DNA of 64,000 bases from Rhodocyclaceae bacterium (GTDB lineage: Bacteria > Pseudomonadota > Gammaproteobacteria > Burkholderiales > Rhodocyclaceae). The notes below the pieces were generated by a model that saw only the letters and a program-made list of their open reading frames with translations, searched no databases and was not told the origin of the DNA. Below, piece after piece: positions 8,599 to 19,300 of this stretch. A program made the translations under genes and the position numbers. The DNA is taken from positions 62,001-126,000 of the forward strand of contig JADJEF010000002.1 in NCBI GenBank assembly GCA_016702335.1, given 5' to 3'. How positions within the stretch are numbered: the stretch's first letter is position 1; every line of letters begins with the position of its first letter.

Positions 8599-10761
8599 AT
8601 GAGCCAATCGCCAGCTAGCCCCCCGGTTTCTCTCGACGCCTGGATCAAGGCGGCCGCCAAATCCGCGCCCAACAACAATCCGGCGCTACTGAATTGGGAA
8701 ACCCCGGAAGGCCTGACGCTTAAGGCACTCTATACGGCGGCCGACACCAAAGGTCTGCCCTATGCCGATACGCTGCCCGGCTTCGCGCCCTATGTGCGCG
8801 GGCCGCAGGCGACGATGTACGCGGTGCGCCCGTGGACCATACGCCAATACGCTGGCTTTTCCACCGCTGAAGCGTCCAACGCCTTCTATCGCAAGGCGCT
8901 CGCGGCTGGCGCGCAGGGCGTTTCGGTGGCCTTTGATCTGGCCACGCATCGCGGTTACGACTCCGATCACCCGCGGGTAACCGGTGACGTGGGCAAGGCC
9001 GGTGTGGCCATTGACTCGGTCGAGGACATGAAGATTCTGTTTGACGCCATTCCGCTGGACAAGGTCTCGGTCTCGATGACCATGAACGGTGCGGTACTGC
9101 CGATTCTGGCGGGATATGTGGTGGCGGCGGAAGAGCAGGGCGTTGGTCAGGAACAACTCTCGGGCACCATTCAGAACGACATCCTGAAAGAGTTCATGGT
9201 GCGCAACACTTACGTGTATCCGCCCGAGCCGTCGATGCGCATCGTCGCTGACATCATTGGCTACACGGCCAAGCACATGCCCAAGTTCAACTCGATCTCG
9301 ATCTCGGGTTACCACATGCAGGAAGCCGGCGCGACCCAGGCACTCGAACTGGCCTTCACCTTGGCCGACGGCCGCGAGTATGTGAAGACCGCGATTGCCG
9401 CCGGTATGGACGTCGATGAATTCGCCGGGCGTCTGAGCTTCTTCTGGGCCATTGGCATGAACTTCTATCTGGAAGTGGCCAAGATGCGCGCGGCGCGCCT
9501 GCTCTGGTGGCGCATCATGAGCGCGTTCAACCCCAAGACGCCCAAGTCATCCATGCTGCGCACCCACTGCCAGACCTCGGGTTGGTCGCTGACCGAGCAG
9601 GACCCGTACAACAATGTGGTGCGCACCACGATCGAGGCCATGGCCGCCGTGTTCGGCGGCACGCAGTCGCTGCACACCAACTCGCTGGACGAAGCCATTG
9701 CCTTGCCGACCGAGTTTTCCTCGCGCATTGCGCGCAACACGCAGCTCATCATTCAGGAAGAGACCCACATCACCAATGTGATCGACCCCTGGGCGGGCAG
9801 CTACATGATGGAATCGCTGACGCAAGAGATCGCCGACAAGGCCTGGGCCATTATCGAGGAAGTTGATCAGCTGGGCGGCATGACGCAGGCGGTGGAAAGC
9901 GGCTGGGCCAAGTTGCAGATTGAAAAGTGTGCGGCTGAAAAGCAGGCGCGCATTGACTCAGGAAAAGACGTGATCGTTGGCGTCAATAAATACAAGCTCA
10001 AGGAAGAGGCAGCCATTGACATTCTGGATGTTGATAACCATGCCGTGCGTGAATCCCAGATTGCTCGCCTGAAGCAGATACGCTCCACGCGCGACAACGC
10101 GGCGGCTCAGGCGGCGCTTGACGCATTGACCGAGGCCGCAAAAGACAAGAGCGGCAACCTGCTCGACCTGTCAATAAATGCGATACGCCTGCGCGCGACG
10201 GTCGGTGAAGTTTCCGATGCGCTGGAGAAAATCTTTGGCCGCCACCGCGCGACCAATCAGACTGTTTCCGGTGTGTATAGCTCGGCCTTTGGCAGCGGTG
10301 AGGACGATACGACCATGAAAGAAATCCGCGAGAAGATCGAAGCCTTTGCCGCCAAAGAAGGCCGCCGCCCGCGCATCATGGTGGCCAAGCTGGGGCAGGA
10401 TGGGCATGATCGCGGTGCCAAAGTCGTGGCTACCGCCTTTGCTGATTTAGGCTTCGACGTCGATGTCGGACCCTTGTTCCAGACACCCGATGAAGCCGCA
10501 CGTCAGGCCATTGAAAACGATGTCCATGCCATCGGTGTTTCCACCCTCGCCGCCGGGCACAAGACACTGGTGCCTGCACTGGTCAAGGCGCTGCGCGAGC
10601 AGGGCGGTGATGACATCATCGTTTTCGTCGGCGGAGTGATTCCAGCGCAGGACTACGACGAACTGCGTGCCGCCGGTGCCAAGGGCATCTTCGGACCGGG
10701 CACACCGATTCCGGTCTCGGCGCTGGAAGTGCTCAAGTCGATTGAATCCGCCATTGGCTAA
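8599..10761 (+). CDS. scpA: Methylmalonyl-CoA mutase, single-chain
   Basis: A B12-dependent enzyme that interconverts methylmalonyl-CoA and succinyl-CoA. At 720 residues it matches the one-chain form that carries both the catalytic barrel and the cobalamin domain, like E. coli ScpA (714). Seen: the substrate barrel with VRPWTIRQYAGFSTAEASN and VSVSMTMNGAVLPILA, then the C-terminal B12 domain with the base-off motif DGHDRG, VSTLAAGHKT and FVGGVIP. It heads a run with meaB, pccB and pccA, giving propionyl-CoA to succinyl-CoA conversion. The candidate operators upstream suggest control by the divergent GntR protein. Confidence 0.96.
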   Translation: MSQSPASPPVSLDAWIKAAAKSAPNNNPALLNWETPEGLTLKALYTAADTKGLPYADTLPGFAPYVRGPQATMYAVRPWTIRQYAGFSTAEASNAFYRKALAAGAQGVSVAFDLATHRGYDSDHPRVTGDVGKAGVAIDSVEDMKILFDAIPLDKVSVSMTMNGAVLPILAGYVVAAEEQGVGQEQLSGTIQNDILKEFMVRNTYVYPPEPSMRIVADIIGYTAKHMPKFNSISISGYHMQEAGATQALELAFTLADGREYVKTAIAAGMDVDEFAGRLSFFWAIGMNFYLEVAKMRAARLLWWRIMSAFNPKTPKSSMLRTHCQTSGWSLTEQDPYNNVVRTTIEAMAAVFGGTQSLHTNSLDEAIALPTEFSSRIARNTQLIIQEETHITNVIDPWAGSYMMESLTQEIADKAWAIIEEVDQLGGMTQAVESGWAKLQIEKCAAEKQARIDSGKDVIVGVNKYKLKEEAAIDILDVDNHAVRESQIARLKQIRSTRDNAAAQAALDALTEAAKDKSGNLLDLSINAIRLRATVGEVSDALEKIFGRHRATNQTVSGVYSSAFGSGEDDTTMKEIREKIEAFAAKEGRRPRIMVAKLGQDGHDRGAKVVATAFADLGFDVDVGPLFQTPDEAARQAIENDVHAIGVSTLAAGHKTLVPALVKALREQGGDDIIVFVGGVIPAQDYDELRAAGAKGIFGPGTPIPVSALEVLKSIESAIG

Positions 10762-10798
10762 GTTCGGCTGACCGGCTGACCATTCAAGACTGGATCGC

Positions 10799-11764
10799 AT
10801 GAATCAGGATTTGCATGACGGCCTGATCGATGGTCAGCGACGTGCGCTGGCCAAGGCGATCACGCTCGTCGAGTCCACCCGTGCCGACCATCAGCAACTC
10901 GCTCAGCAGTTGCTGACCCGCATCATGCCGCGCACCGGTCAAGGCATGCGTTTGGGCATCTCGGGGGTGCCGGGGGTGGGCAAATCGACGTTCATCGAAG
11001 CGCTGGGCATGCACTTGATCAGCCTCGGCCATCGCGTGGCGGTGCTGGCCGTCGACCCGTCCTCCAGCGTCCACGGTGGCTCGATTCTGGGCGACAAAAC
11101 GCGCATGGAGCAGCTATCCATGCGACCCGAAGCCTTTATTCGTCCATCACCGGCATCCGGCAGTCTGGGAGGCGTTGCCGAAAAAACCCGCGAGGCGCTG
11201 CTGCTGTGCGAGGCCGCCGGTTACGACATCATCATTGTCGAGACCGTAGGCGTTGGCCAGAGCGAAACCGCCGTGGCCGGTATGACCGACATGTTTGTGC
11301 TGCTGCAACTGCCCAATGCCGGCGACGACCTGCAGGCGATCAAAAAGGGCATCATGGAACTGGCCGATCTGGTGGTGTTCAACAAGGCCGATATCGATAC
11401 CACCGCCGCGCAGCGTGCTGCCGCGCAAATGCGCTCTGCGCTGGGCATGCTGCACCCTGCCAGCGTGCATTGGCAACCGCCAGTGATGACGCTTTCTGCG
11501 TTGCGCGCTAGCGGCATCGAGGAGTTCTGGACGCTAGTCAGGAAATTCCGCGAAACGATGCAGGCGCAAGGTGAATGGAGCCGTCGTCGCCAGCATCAGG
11601 CACTGGCCTGGATGTGGGCGCAGATCGACAGCGGACTGCGCCAAAGCTTTCGTACCAACCCGTCGGTTTGCCAAACCCTGCCTGCGCTTGCGGCCGACGT
11701 AGAAGCAGGTAAAGTGCCTCCCACACTGGCGGCACGACAGCTTCTTTCCCTTATGCAGAATTGA
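10799..11764 (+). CDS. meaB: Methylmalonyl-CoA mutase GTPase chaperone MeaB/ArgK
   Basis: A P-loop G3E GTPase that gates cobalamin loading and protects methylmalonyl-CoA mutase from inactivation. It is 321 residues, the usual length. Seen: Walker A GVPGVGKSTF, the metal-binding VDPSSSVHGGSILGDKTRM, the switch region IIVETVGVGQSE, and the guanine-specificity motif FNKADI. The gene follows the mutase after 37 bases, the standard partner arrangement. Older annotation calls the family ArgK, a transport ATPase. The neighbouring mutase supports the chaperone role. Confidence 0.96.
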   Translation: MNQDLHDGLIDGQRRALAKAITLVESTRADHQQLAQQLLTRIMPRTGQGMRLGISGVPGVGKSTFIEALGMHLISLGHRVAVLAVDPSSSVHGGSILGDKTRMEQLSMRPEAFIRPSPASGSLGGVAEKTREALLLCEAAGYDIIIVETVGVGQSETAVAGMTDMFVLLQLPNAGDDLQAIKKGIMELADLVVFNKADIDTTAAQRAAAQMRSALGMLHPASVHWQPPVMTLSALRASGIEEFWTLVRKFRETMQAQGEWSRRRQHQALAWMWAQIDSGLRQSFRTNPSVCQTLPALAADVEAGKVPPTLAARQLLSLMQN

Positions 11765-11788
11765 TTTGAAACTCTGGAGATTGCGACC

Positions 11789-13324
<1,536 letters not shown>

Positions 13325-13334
13325 GGATCTGACA

Positions 13335-15323
13335 ATGTTCAAGAAAATACTGATCGCCAATCGGGGCGAAATCGCTTGCCGTGTGATCAAGACGGCGCGC
13401 AAGATGGGTATCAAGACTGTCGCGGTTTACTCCGAGGCCGACAAGGATGCCCTGCATGTGGAACTCGCTGATGAAGGCGTGTGCATTGGCCCGGCGGCGT
13501 CGAAAGAGTCGTACCTCTCCATCGACAAAATTATTGCGGCGTGCAAGCAGACGGGTGCCGAAGCGGTGCATCCGGGCTATGGCTTCCTGTCCGAGAACGA
13601 AGAGTTCTCGCGTCGGCTCGAAGAAAGCGGCGTGATATTCATTGGCCCGAAGCACTACTCGGTCGCGGCCATGGGCGACAAGATCGCCTCGAAGAAACTG
13701 GCCAATGAGGCCAAGGTGAACACCATTCCCGGCTACAACGAGGCGATCGGCACGCCCGAGCAGGCGGTCGAGATTGCCAAGGGCATCGGTTACCCGGTGA
13801 TGATCAAGGCCTCGGCCGGTGGTGGTGGCAAGGGCTTGCGTGTGGCCTTCAACGACAAGGAGTGCGCCGAAGGGTTTGCTTCATGCAAGAACGAAGCGAA
13901 GAACGCCTTTGGTGATGACCGTATCTTCATGGAGAAGTACGTTCTCGAACCCCGCCACATTGAGATTCAGGTGTTGGGCGATGCGCACGGCAACACGGTG
14001 TATCTGCACGAGCGCGAGTGTTCGATCCAGCGCCGCCATCAAAAGGTGATTGAAGAGGCGCCGTCGCCCTTTGTTGATCCGGCGATGCGCAAGGCCATGG
14101 GCGTGCAGGCGGTGGCGCTGGCCAAGGCAGTGAATTACCAGTCAGCCGGCACCGTCGAGTTTGTCGTCGGCGCCGACAAGAGTTTTTACTTCCTCGAGAT
14201 GAATACGCGTCTGCAGGTTGAGCACCCGGTCACCGAGCTGATTACCGGCCTTGACTTGGTGGAGCAGATGATTCGCGTTGCGGCGGGCGAGAAGCTTTCC
14301 TTCAAGCAGGAAGACATCAAGATCAACGGCTGGGCGATGGAATGCCGGATCAATGCCGAAGATCCCTTCCGTGGCTTCCTGCCTTCGACCGGCCGGCTGG
14401 TGAAGTACATTCCGCCGCCGGAAGTGGATGGTGTGCGCGTCGACACGGGCGTGTACGAAGGTGGCGAGATCTCGATGTTCTACGACTCGATGATCGCCAA
14501 GCTGATTGTGCATGCCGACAGTCGCCAACAGGCGATCTTGCGCATGCGCTCGGCGCTCAACGAGTTCCTGATTCGCGGTGTGGCCTCCAATGTGGCCTTC
14601 CAGGCTGCCCTGATGCAGCACCCGCGCTTTGTCAGCGGCAACTTCAATACTGGCCTGATCGCCGAGGAATACCCGAACGGCTTCAATGCCGCTGATGTGC
14701 CGCACGACTCGCCCAAGATGCTGGTGGCGGTCGGCGCGGCCTTGATGTCGGCGCACCTCAAGCGCAACACCACGATCAGCGGGCAGTTGCGTGGCCACGA
14801 GTACAAGCCGTGGACCAAGCTGGTGGCCAAGATCAATGATGATCAGGCGCACCGCGCCAAGGCCAAGGCGGTGGATGGCGGTTGGGATGTGGATGTCGAA
14901 GGCGAGATGTTCGCCATTCGTACCGACTGGCAATTCGGTGAGTTCCTGTACCGCGGCACCATCAACGGTGAGCCACTGTGCATGCAGGTCGAGCAGCGTG
15001 GCTTGGTGTACCGGATCTTCCACTGGGGTATGCAGATCGATGCCGCCTTGATGAGCGAGCGGGCTTTTGAGTTACTCAAGCTGATGCCCGAGAAGCAGGC
15101 GCCGGATATGTCACGGTTCCTGCTCTCGCCCATGCCGGGGCTCTTGACGCAGGTCGCGGTGACGGTCGGGCAGGAAGTCAAGGCCGGCGAAGTGGTGGCC
15201 AAGATCGAGGCCATGAAAATGGAAAACGTGCTCAAGGCCGAGCGCGACTGCGTGGTGGACCAGATCCTCGCCAAGCCGGGAGAAAGTCTGGCCGTCGATC
15301 AGGTGATCGTGGCGTTCAAATAG
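13335..15323 (+). CDS. pccA: Propionyl-CoA carboxylase alpha chain (biotin carboxylase + biotin carrier)
   Basis: This subunit carboxylates biotin with ATP and bicarbonate and carries it to PccB. It is 662 residues. Seen: the N-terminal biotin carboxylase start KILIANRGEIACRVI, the ATP-grasp glycine loop KASAGGGGKGLRV, the catalytic ERECSIQRRHQKVIEEAP and FLEMNTRLQVEHPVTE, a linker domain with the PCC-type GHEYKPW, and a C-terminal biotinyl domain with EAMKMEN, where Lys628 is the biotinylated residue. It is the last gene of the mcm-meaB-pccB-pccA run. A dispersed repeat copy lies 23 bases after the stop. Confidence 0.96.
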   Translation: MFKKILIANRGEIACRVIKTARKMGIKTVAVYSEADKDALHVELADEGVCIGPAASKESYLSIDKIIAACKQTGAEAVHPGYGFLSENEEFSRRLEESGVIFIGPKHYSVAAMGDKIASKKLANEAKVNTIPGYNEAIGTPEQAVEIAKGIGYPVMIKASAGGGGKGLRVAFNDKECAEGFASCKNEAKNAFGDDRIFMEKYVLEPRHIEIQVLGDAHGNTVYLHERECSIQRRHQKVIEEAPSPFVDPAMRKAMGVQAVALAKAVNYQSAGTVEFVVGADKSFYFLEMNTRLQVEHPVTELITGLDLVEQMIRVAAGEKLSFKQEDIKINGWAMECRINAEDPFRGFLPSTGRLVKYIPPPEVDGVRVDTGVYEGGEISMFYDSMIAKLIVHADSRQQAILRMRSALNEFLIRGVASNVAFQAALMQHPRFVSGNFNTGLIAEEYPNGFNAADVPHDSPKMLVAVGAALMSAHLKRNTTISGQLRGHEYKPWTKLVAKINDDQAHRAKAKAVDGGWDVDVEGEMFAIRTDWQFGEFLYRGTINGEPLCMQVEQRGLVYRIFHWGMQIDAALMSERAFELLKLMPEKQAPDMSRFLLSPMPGLLTQVAVTVGQEVKAGEVVAKIEAMKMENVLKAERDCVVDQILAKPGESLAVDQVIVAFK

Positions 15324-15346
15324 GCGAACCAGCCAGCGTTGACCGC

Positions 15347-15371
15347 AAGTCGGCGCTGGTGGGACGGCGAT
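15347..15371 (+). repeat. Dispersed 25-bp repeat, copy 3 (between convergent genes)
   Basis: Lies between the pccA stop and the end of the convergent transglycosylase-like gene. It differs from consensus only in the middle (GGTGGGACGG). No hairpin with a T-tract is evident, so it is not a simple terminator. Confidence 0.85.
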
Positions 15372-15392
15372 TGGCAGCGATTAACGACCTGA

Positions 15393-15908
15393 TCAGCGCA
15401 GTCCGCTGGCGAATCGCCGAACGATCTTCTCGAACTGCGTGTGGACTCGCGTCAGATAACGACCTTGCAGCGCGGGATTGTTGGAGTGATAGCTTGCCAC
15501 GCCTTCCCAAACACTCCCGGCCTGGTTGATCTTCCCGCGCAGAATCCAGGCGGCGGCGGCGACATTGGTGCAGCCATCGCTGGCCAAGCGGCGGTGAATC
15601 TCTGACTCAGAGGTCTGGTAGCGCCGCGCCAGTTGCGGCAACCAGACCGTGTTGATGCTCATCGGCCCCAGATCAAAGGTGCCGTTGCGGTTCAGCGCCA
15701 GTTCGCCGGGTTTGCCGCCTTCCACCTTGAGCACGGCTAAAAGCACCAGCGGGTCCAGCGCATGGCGGTCGGCTTCGCTGGCCACGCAACTGGCCGTTGG
15801 TGGCGTGTGCGGCCCGGACAGCATGCTGGAGCGGCGCAAGGCGTGACTCATCTTGAGTTCGAGCGCCGGCAAGGGCGGCACTTCCGGGGGCGGTACGTCG
15901 GGAAGCAT
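15393..15908 (-). CDS. Lytic transglycosylase-like protein (SLT domain)
   Basis: A 171-residue protein with a lysozyme-like SLT fold resembling small VirB1/IagB-type transglycosylases, which nick peptidoglycan to let envelope machines through. Seen: the likely catalytic glutamate in VLKVEGGKPGE, the DLGPMSINTVW motif (GLMQIN-like), and AAWILRGKI with SYHSNNP near the C-terminus. A proline-rich N-terminus (PDVPPPEVPPLP) replaces an ordinary signal peptide, so export is unclear, or the start may be wrong. An in-frame stop lies nine codons before the chosen ATG. Its position beside the pilus chemosensory genes makes a pilus role possible but unproven. Confidence 0.75.
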   Translation of the reverse strand: MLPDVPPPEVPPLPALELKMSHALRRSSMLSGPHTPPTASCVASEADRHALDPLVLLAVLKVEGGKPGELALNRNGTFDLGPMSINTVWLPQLARRYQTSESEIHRRLASDGCTNVAAAAWILRGKINQAGSVWEGVASYHSNNPALQGRYLTRVHTQFEKIVRRFASGLR

Positions 15909-15932
15909 GCGGTAAGAAAGACGACCTTGCGC

Positions 15933-16395
15933 TTAGGAAAGCGCAGCAATGACCTCGGGCGGCGCCTGCACCAACTCAATCAATACACCCTCGCCAGCAA
16001 TGGGGAATTCGTCATTGGACTTGGGATGCAGGAAGGTGATGTCGTAGCCGGCCGCACCCTTGCGGATACCACCGGGGGGCAAAGCGTACGCCCTGGCCCG
16101 TCAGCCATTCGACAGCGGCAGCCAGATCGTCGATCCAAAGCCCGATATGATTCAGCGGTGTGGTGTGTACCGCAGGCTTTTTCTCGGGGTCAATCGGCTG
16201 CATCAGGTCCACCTCGACGCGGTGCGCACCGGTGCCGAGCGTCGCGATGTCTTCATCGACGTTTTCTCGTTCCGAGACAAAGTTGCCGGTGATCGTCAAG
16301 CCGAGCATGTCCACCCAGAGGGAGCGCAGTTTTTCTTTTGAAGGCCCGCCAATGGCGATCTGCTGAATGCCCAGCACTTTGAACGGCCGGGTCAT
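15933..16395 (-). CDS. VOC-family protein, probable methylmalonyl-CoA epimerase, with one-base frameshift
   Basis: A vicinal-oxygen-chelate protein. Epimerases of this fold convert (S)- to (R)-methylmalonyl-CoA, the step between PccAB and the mutase. Seen: two beta-alpha modules with VLGIQQIAIGGPS, LIDPEKKP-like DLMQPIDPEKK, and PLNHIGLWIDDLAAAVEWL. The frame breaks in a run of six G (plus strand 16074-16079). Dropping one base restores GGIRKGAAGYDITFLHPKS and GEGVLIELVQAPPE, with a stop at 15933-15935 and 153 residues. As written, the frame ends at 16012 with an unrelated tail. The start overlaps the chpA stop (ATGA). Epimerase identity is inferred from the fold, the LHPKS...GVLIELVQ ending and the nearby pathway. 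Another VOC activity is possible. Confidence 0.72.
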
Positions 16396-19300
16396 GGCGC
16401 AGGTTTCTGAAACTCGGGATTCACATGCAGATCAATAAGCCCGAGCAGGGTGCCCTCATCATAGGGTTTGCCGATGTAGTGATTGACGCCAATCTCCATG
16501 GCGTACTGACGGTGTTTGTCAGCACTGCGTGATGTGATCATGATGATGGGAATGTTTTTGAGTTTGTGGTCGGCGCGAATATTGCGGGCCAGTTCAAAGC
16601 CATCCATGCGCGGCATTTCGATATCGAGCAGCATCACATCGGGAATCAGGTCGCCCAACTGCTCGAGTGCATCGACGCCGTCTTTGGCGGTGACTACCTG
16701 ATAGCCCTGCCGGCCAAGCAAGCGACCAGTGACCTTGCGCACCGTCAGCGAGTCGTCTACCACCATCACGGTGGCATCCGACGGCTGGCGTCGCCGCTTT
16801 CGTGCGGGAAGTATTTGACTCTCGGTCGGCGCTGGAACACTTTGCTCGGTGGCAAGGCCATCGCTTGCGGTGGCGGGGCCGCTTTCAGCCAGACGCTGCT
16901 GTTCGGCGCTCTCCACAAGCAACTGCTTGGCGTAGAGCGCGATGGGGTTGAGAATCAGACCGATTTCACCATTGCTCAACACCGTCGCACCCGCCAGACC
17001 GGAGATACGGCGCAACTGCTGGCCCAGGTTCTTGATCACGATTTCGCGATTACCGATCATGCCGTCCACTTCAATGGCCAGACGCTCGGCACCCCCCTTG
17101 ACCAGCAGCAGCCAGTGGCGACGAGCGGGAACGGGTTTGGCATCGCGCATGCCCAGCAGATTGGGCAGGTATCGGTACGGGTACTTGCGCCCCAACCACT
17201 CAGTGGTGCCCTCGCGCCGAAGCTTGTCGATCACAGCAGGCTTCAACTCACTGACCTGCTCAACCATCGACGCCGGAAGCGCGTACTGGCGACTCCCCAC
17301 CAAGATGATGACGGCCTGGCTCACGGCCAGCGTGAGCGGCAGATAGAGACGGAAAATGCTGCCCTTTCCGCTTGTTGTGGTCACTTCGATGCGCCCGCCC
17401 AGTCCTTCGATCTCGGTCTTGACTACATCCATGCCAACGCCACGCCCGGAGATCGTGCTGACGGCATCGGCGGTGGAAAACCCGGACTGGAAGATCATGC
17501 CGATCAGATGCGCATCATCGGTCGGATCGTTCTCGGTCAGCAGCCCGCGCTCGATGGCACGTTCGCGGATCTTTTTCAAGTTCAGGCCGGCACCGTCATC
17601 GGCCAGCGCGAGCACCACGTCGTTACCTTCCTGGGCCAGCGACAGCGTGACCTGACCGAAGACCTCCTTGCCGGCGGCTTCGCGCTTGGCTGGCTCTTCA
17701 ATGCCGTGCGCCAGACAATTTCGCAGCAAGTGCTCAAGAGGGCCGCCGATGTGCTCCAGTACGGAGCGGTCGATACCCATCTGACCGCCCTTGATGTCAA
17801 GGTTGGCACGTTTGCCGACGTCTTTCGCCGCTTGCCGCACGACCCTGTGCAGCCGTTCGGCGAGACTGTCGAATGGCATCATGCGCACGCCCATCAGTCG
17901 CTGCGAGAGCTCGCGGTTGATGCGCGCTTGAGCACTCAACGACGCATCCGCGTTGGTGACATTGCTGAGCAAGGTGTGCTGCACGGTCGAGACGTCGTTC
18001 ACGCTCTCGGCCATCATCCGCGTCAGTTCCTGGAAGCGCGTAAAGCGATCAAATTCGAGCGGGTCAAAGGCGCGGCCTTCGATTTCTGCCTGCGCCTTCA
18101 ACTCGGTGATTTGGGAGGCCATCTGCGTTTCTGCCTGAATCTCGATTTCGCGTACTTGATGGCGCAGGCGAATGACGTTATCGGTCAGTTCCAGCAGCGA
18201 GGTCTTCAAGGCGCGCATTTCGCCTTCGATGCGGGCACGCGCAATAGCGACTTCACCGGCTTCGTTGACCAGGCTGTCGATGAGGTCGGCACGGACACGT
18301 AACTGGATCTGCGCTTTTTGCGCCGCCGACGCGGCAACTGGGGCGGTTGTTGCCGCGCCCGCCGCAGTGCTGGTGGTCATGGTAGCCGCGACCGGCGCGG
18401 GCGCACCGGCCGCTATGCCAGGTGTTGAGGTGCTCTTGGCGATAGTTGCGGGTGCCGCTGCAGCCGCTACCGCCGGTGGTGGCGCTTCCGGCACGCCAAA
18501 TTCGCCGCGCTGCAGACGCTCGATCAGCATGGCGCCCCGATCGTAGGAAACCTCAAGGCTGTCGAACAGATCGCTATTGATGGCGCGCAGTGCCGTCGCC
18601 TGCTCGATGCGTGATTCCATCGAGTGGAACAGGTCGCCGCAGCCCATGGCTCCGGCCATACGGGCACTGCCCTTGATTGTGTGCAGATCGCGTTGCATCT
18701 GCTTGGAGAAGGCATCGTTCTCCGGCTGGCCGCGCCAGCCGCGCAACTGGGCGTCGAGCGAGGCCATCAAGTCACTCGCTTCCTCAAGGAAAATGGGGAG
18801 CAACTGCTCGTCGATTTCGTCAATCAGGCGATTGCTGTGACGGTGCTCTTCGTCTTCTTCTTCTTCGAGGGGCGGCGGCGGGGCTTGTTCGGCAGACGGA
18901 TGATCCGGCAGGGCGAACTCCAGTGGCGACTCGGGCTGCGTCGGGGTCGTGGACGTCGAGGGAACTGCAGCCACCGAGGGGGCCTCTGACACTTCAATCG
19001 GCACCGGGGTGGCTGTAGTGCTGGCGACTTCTGCCTGTACCGGTGTCGGGCTTGGTGCCGGGGCCGACTCCGGTTTGAGATTGCGCAATTCAGTGGCGAG
19101 TTCAGCTTCCTCACCGGGCAGTCGTCGCGACATCACAGCCCCGAACATGCCCTCGAGCGCCCCTGCACAACGCGCCAGCAAGAGTCGCTGTGCCTCGGTA
19201 GGCGGCAGATCGACAATGGACAAGCTGCCCAAGGCCAGTTCCAACGCCCTCGCCAGATGGAAAATCGCCGTTACGCCGGTAGTGCCCGAGGTGCTGCCCA

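Noticed and set aside
16824..16848. Partial match to the dispersed repeat (GGTCGGCGCTGG) in the chpA linker
   Set aside because: Only the first arm matches. The second arm (ACGGCGAT) is absent, and the proline/alanine linker could give this by chance.
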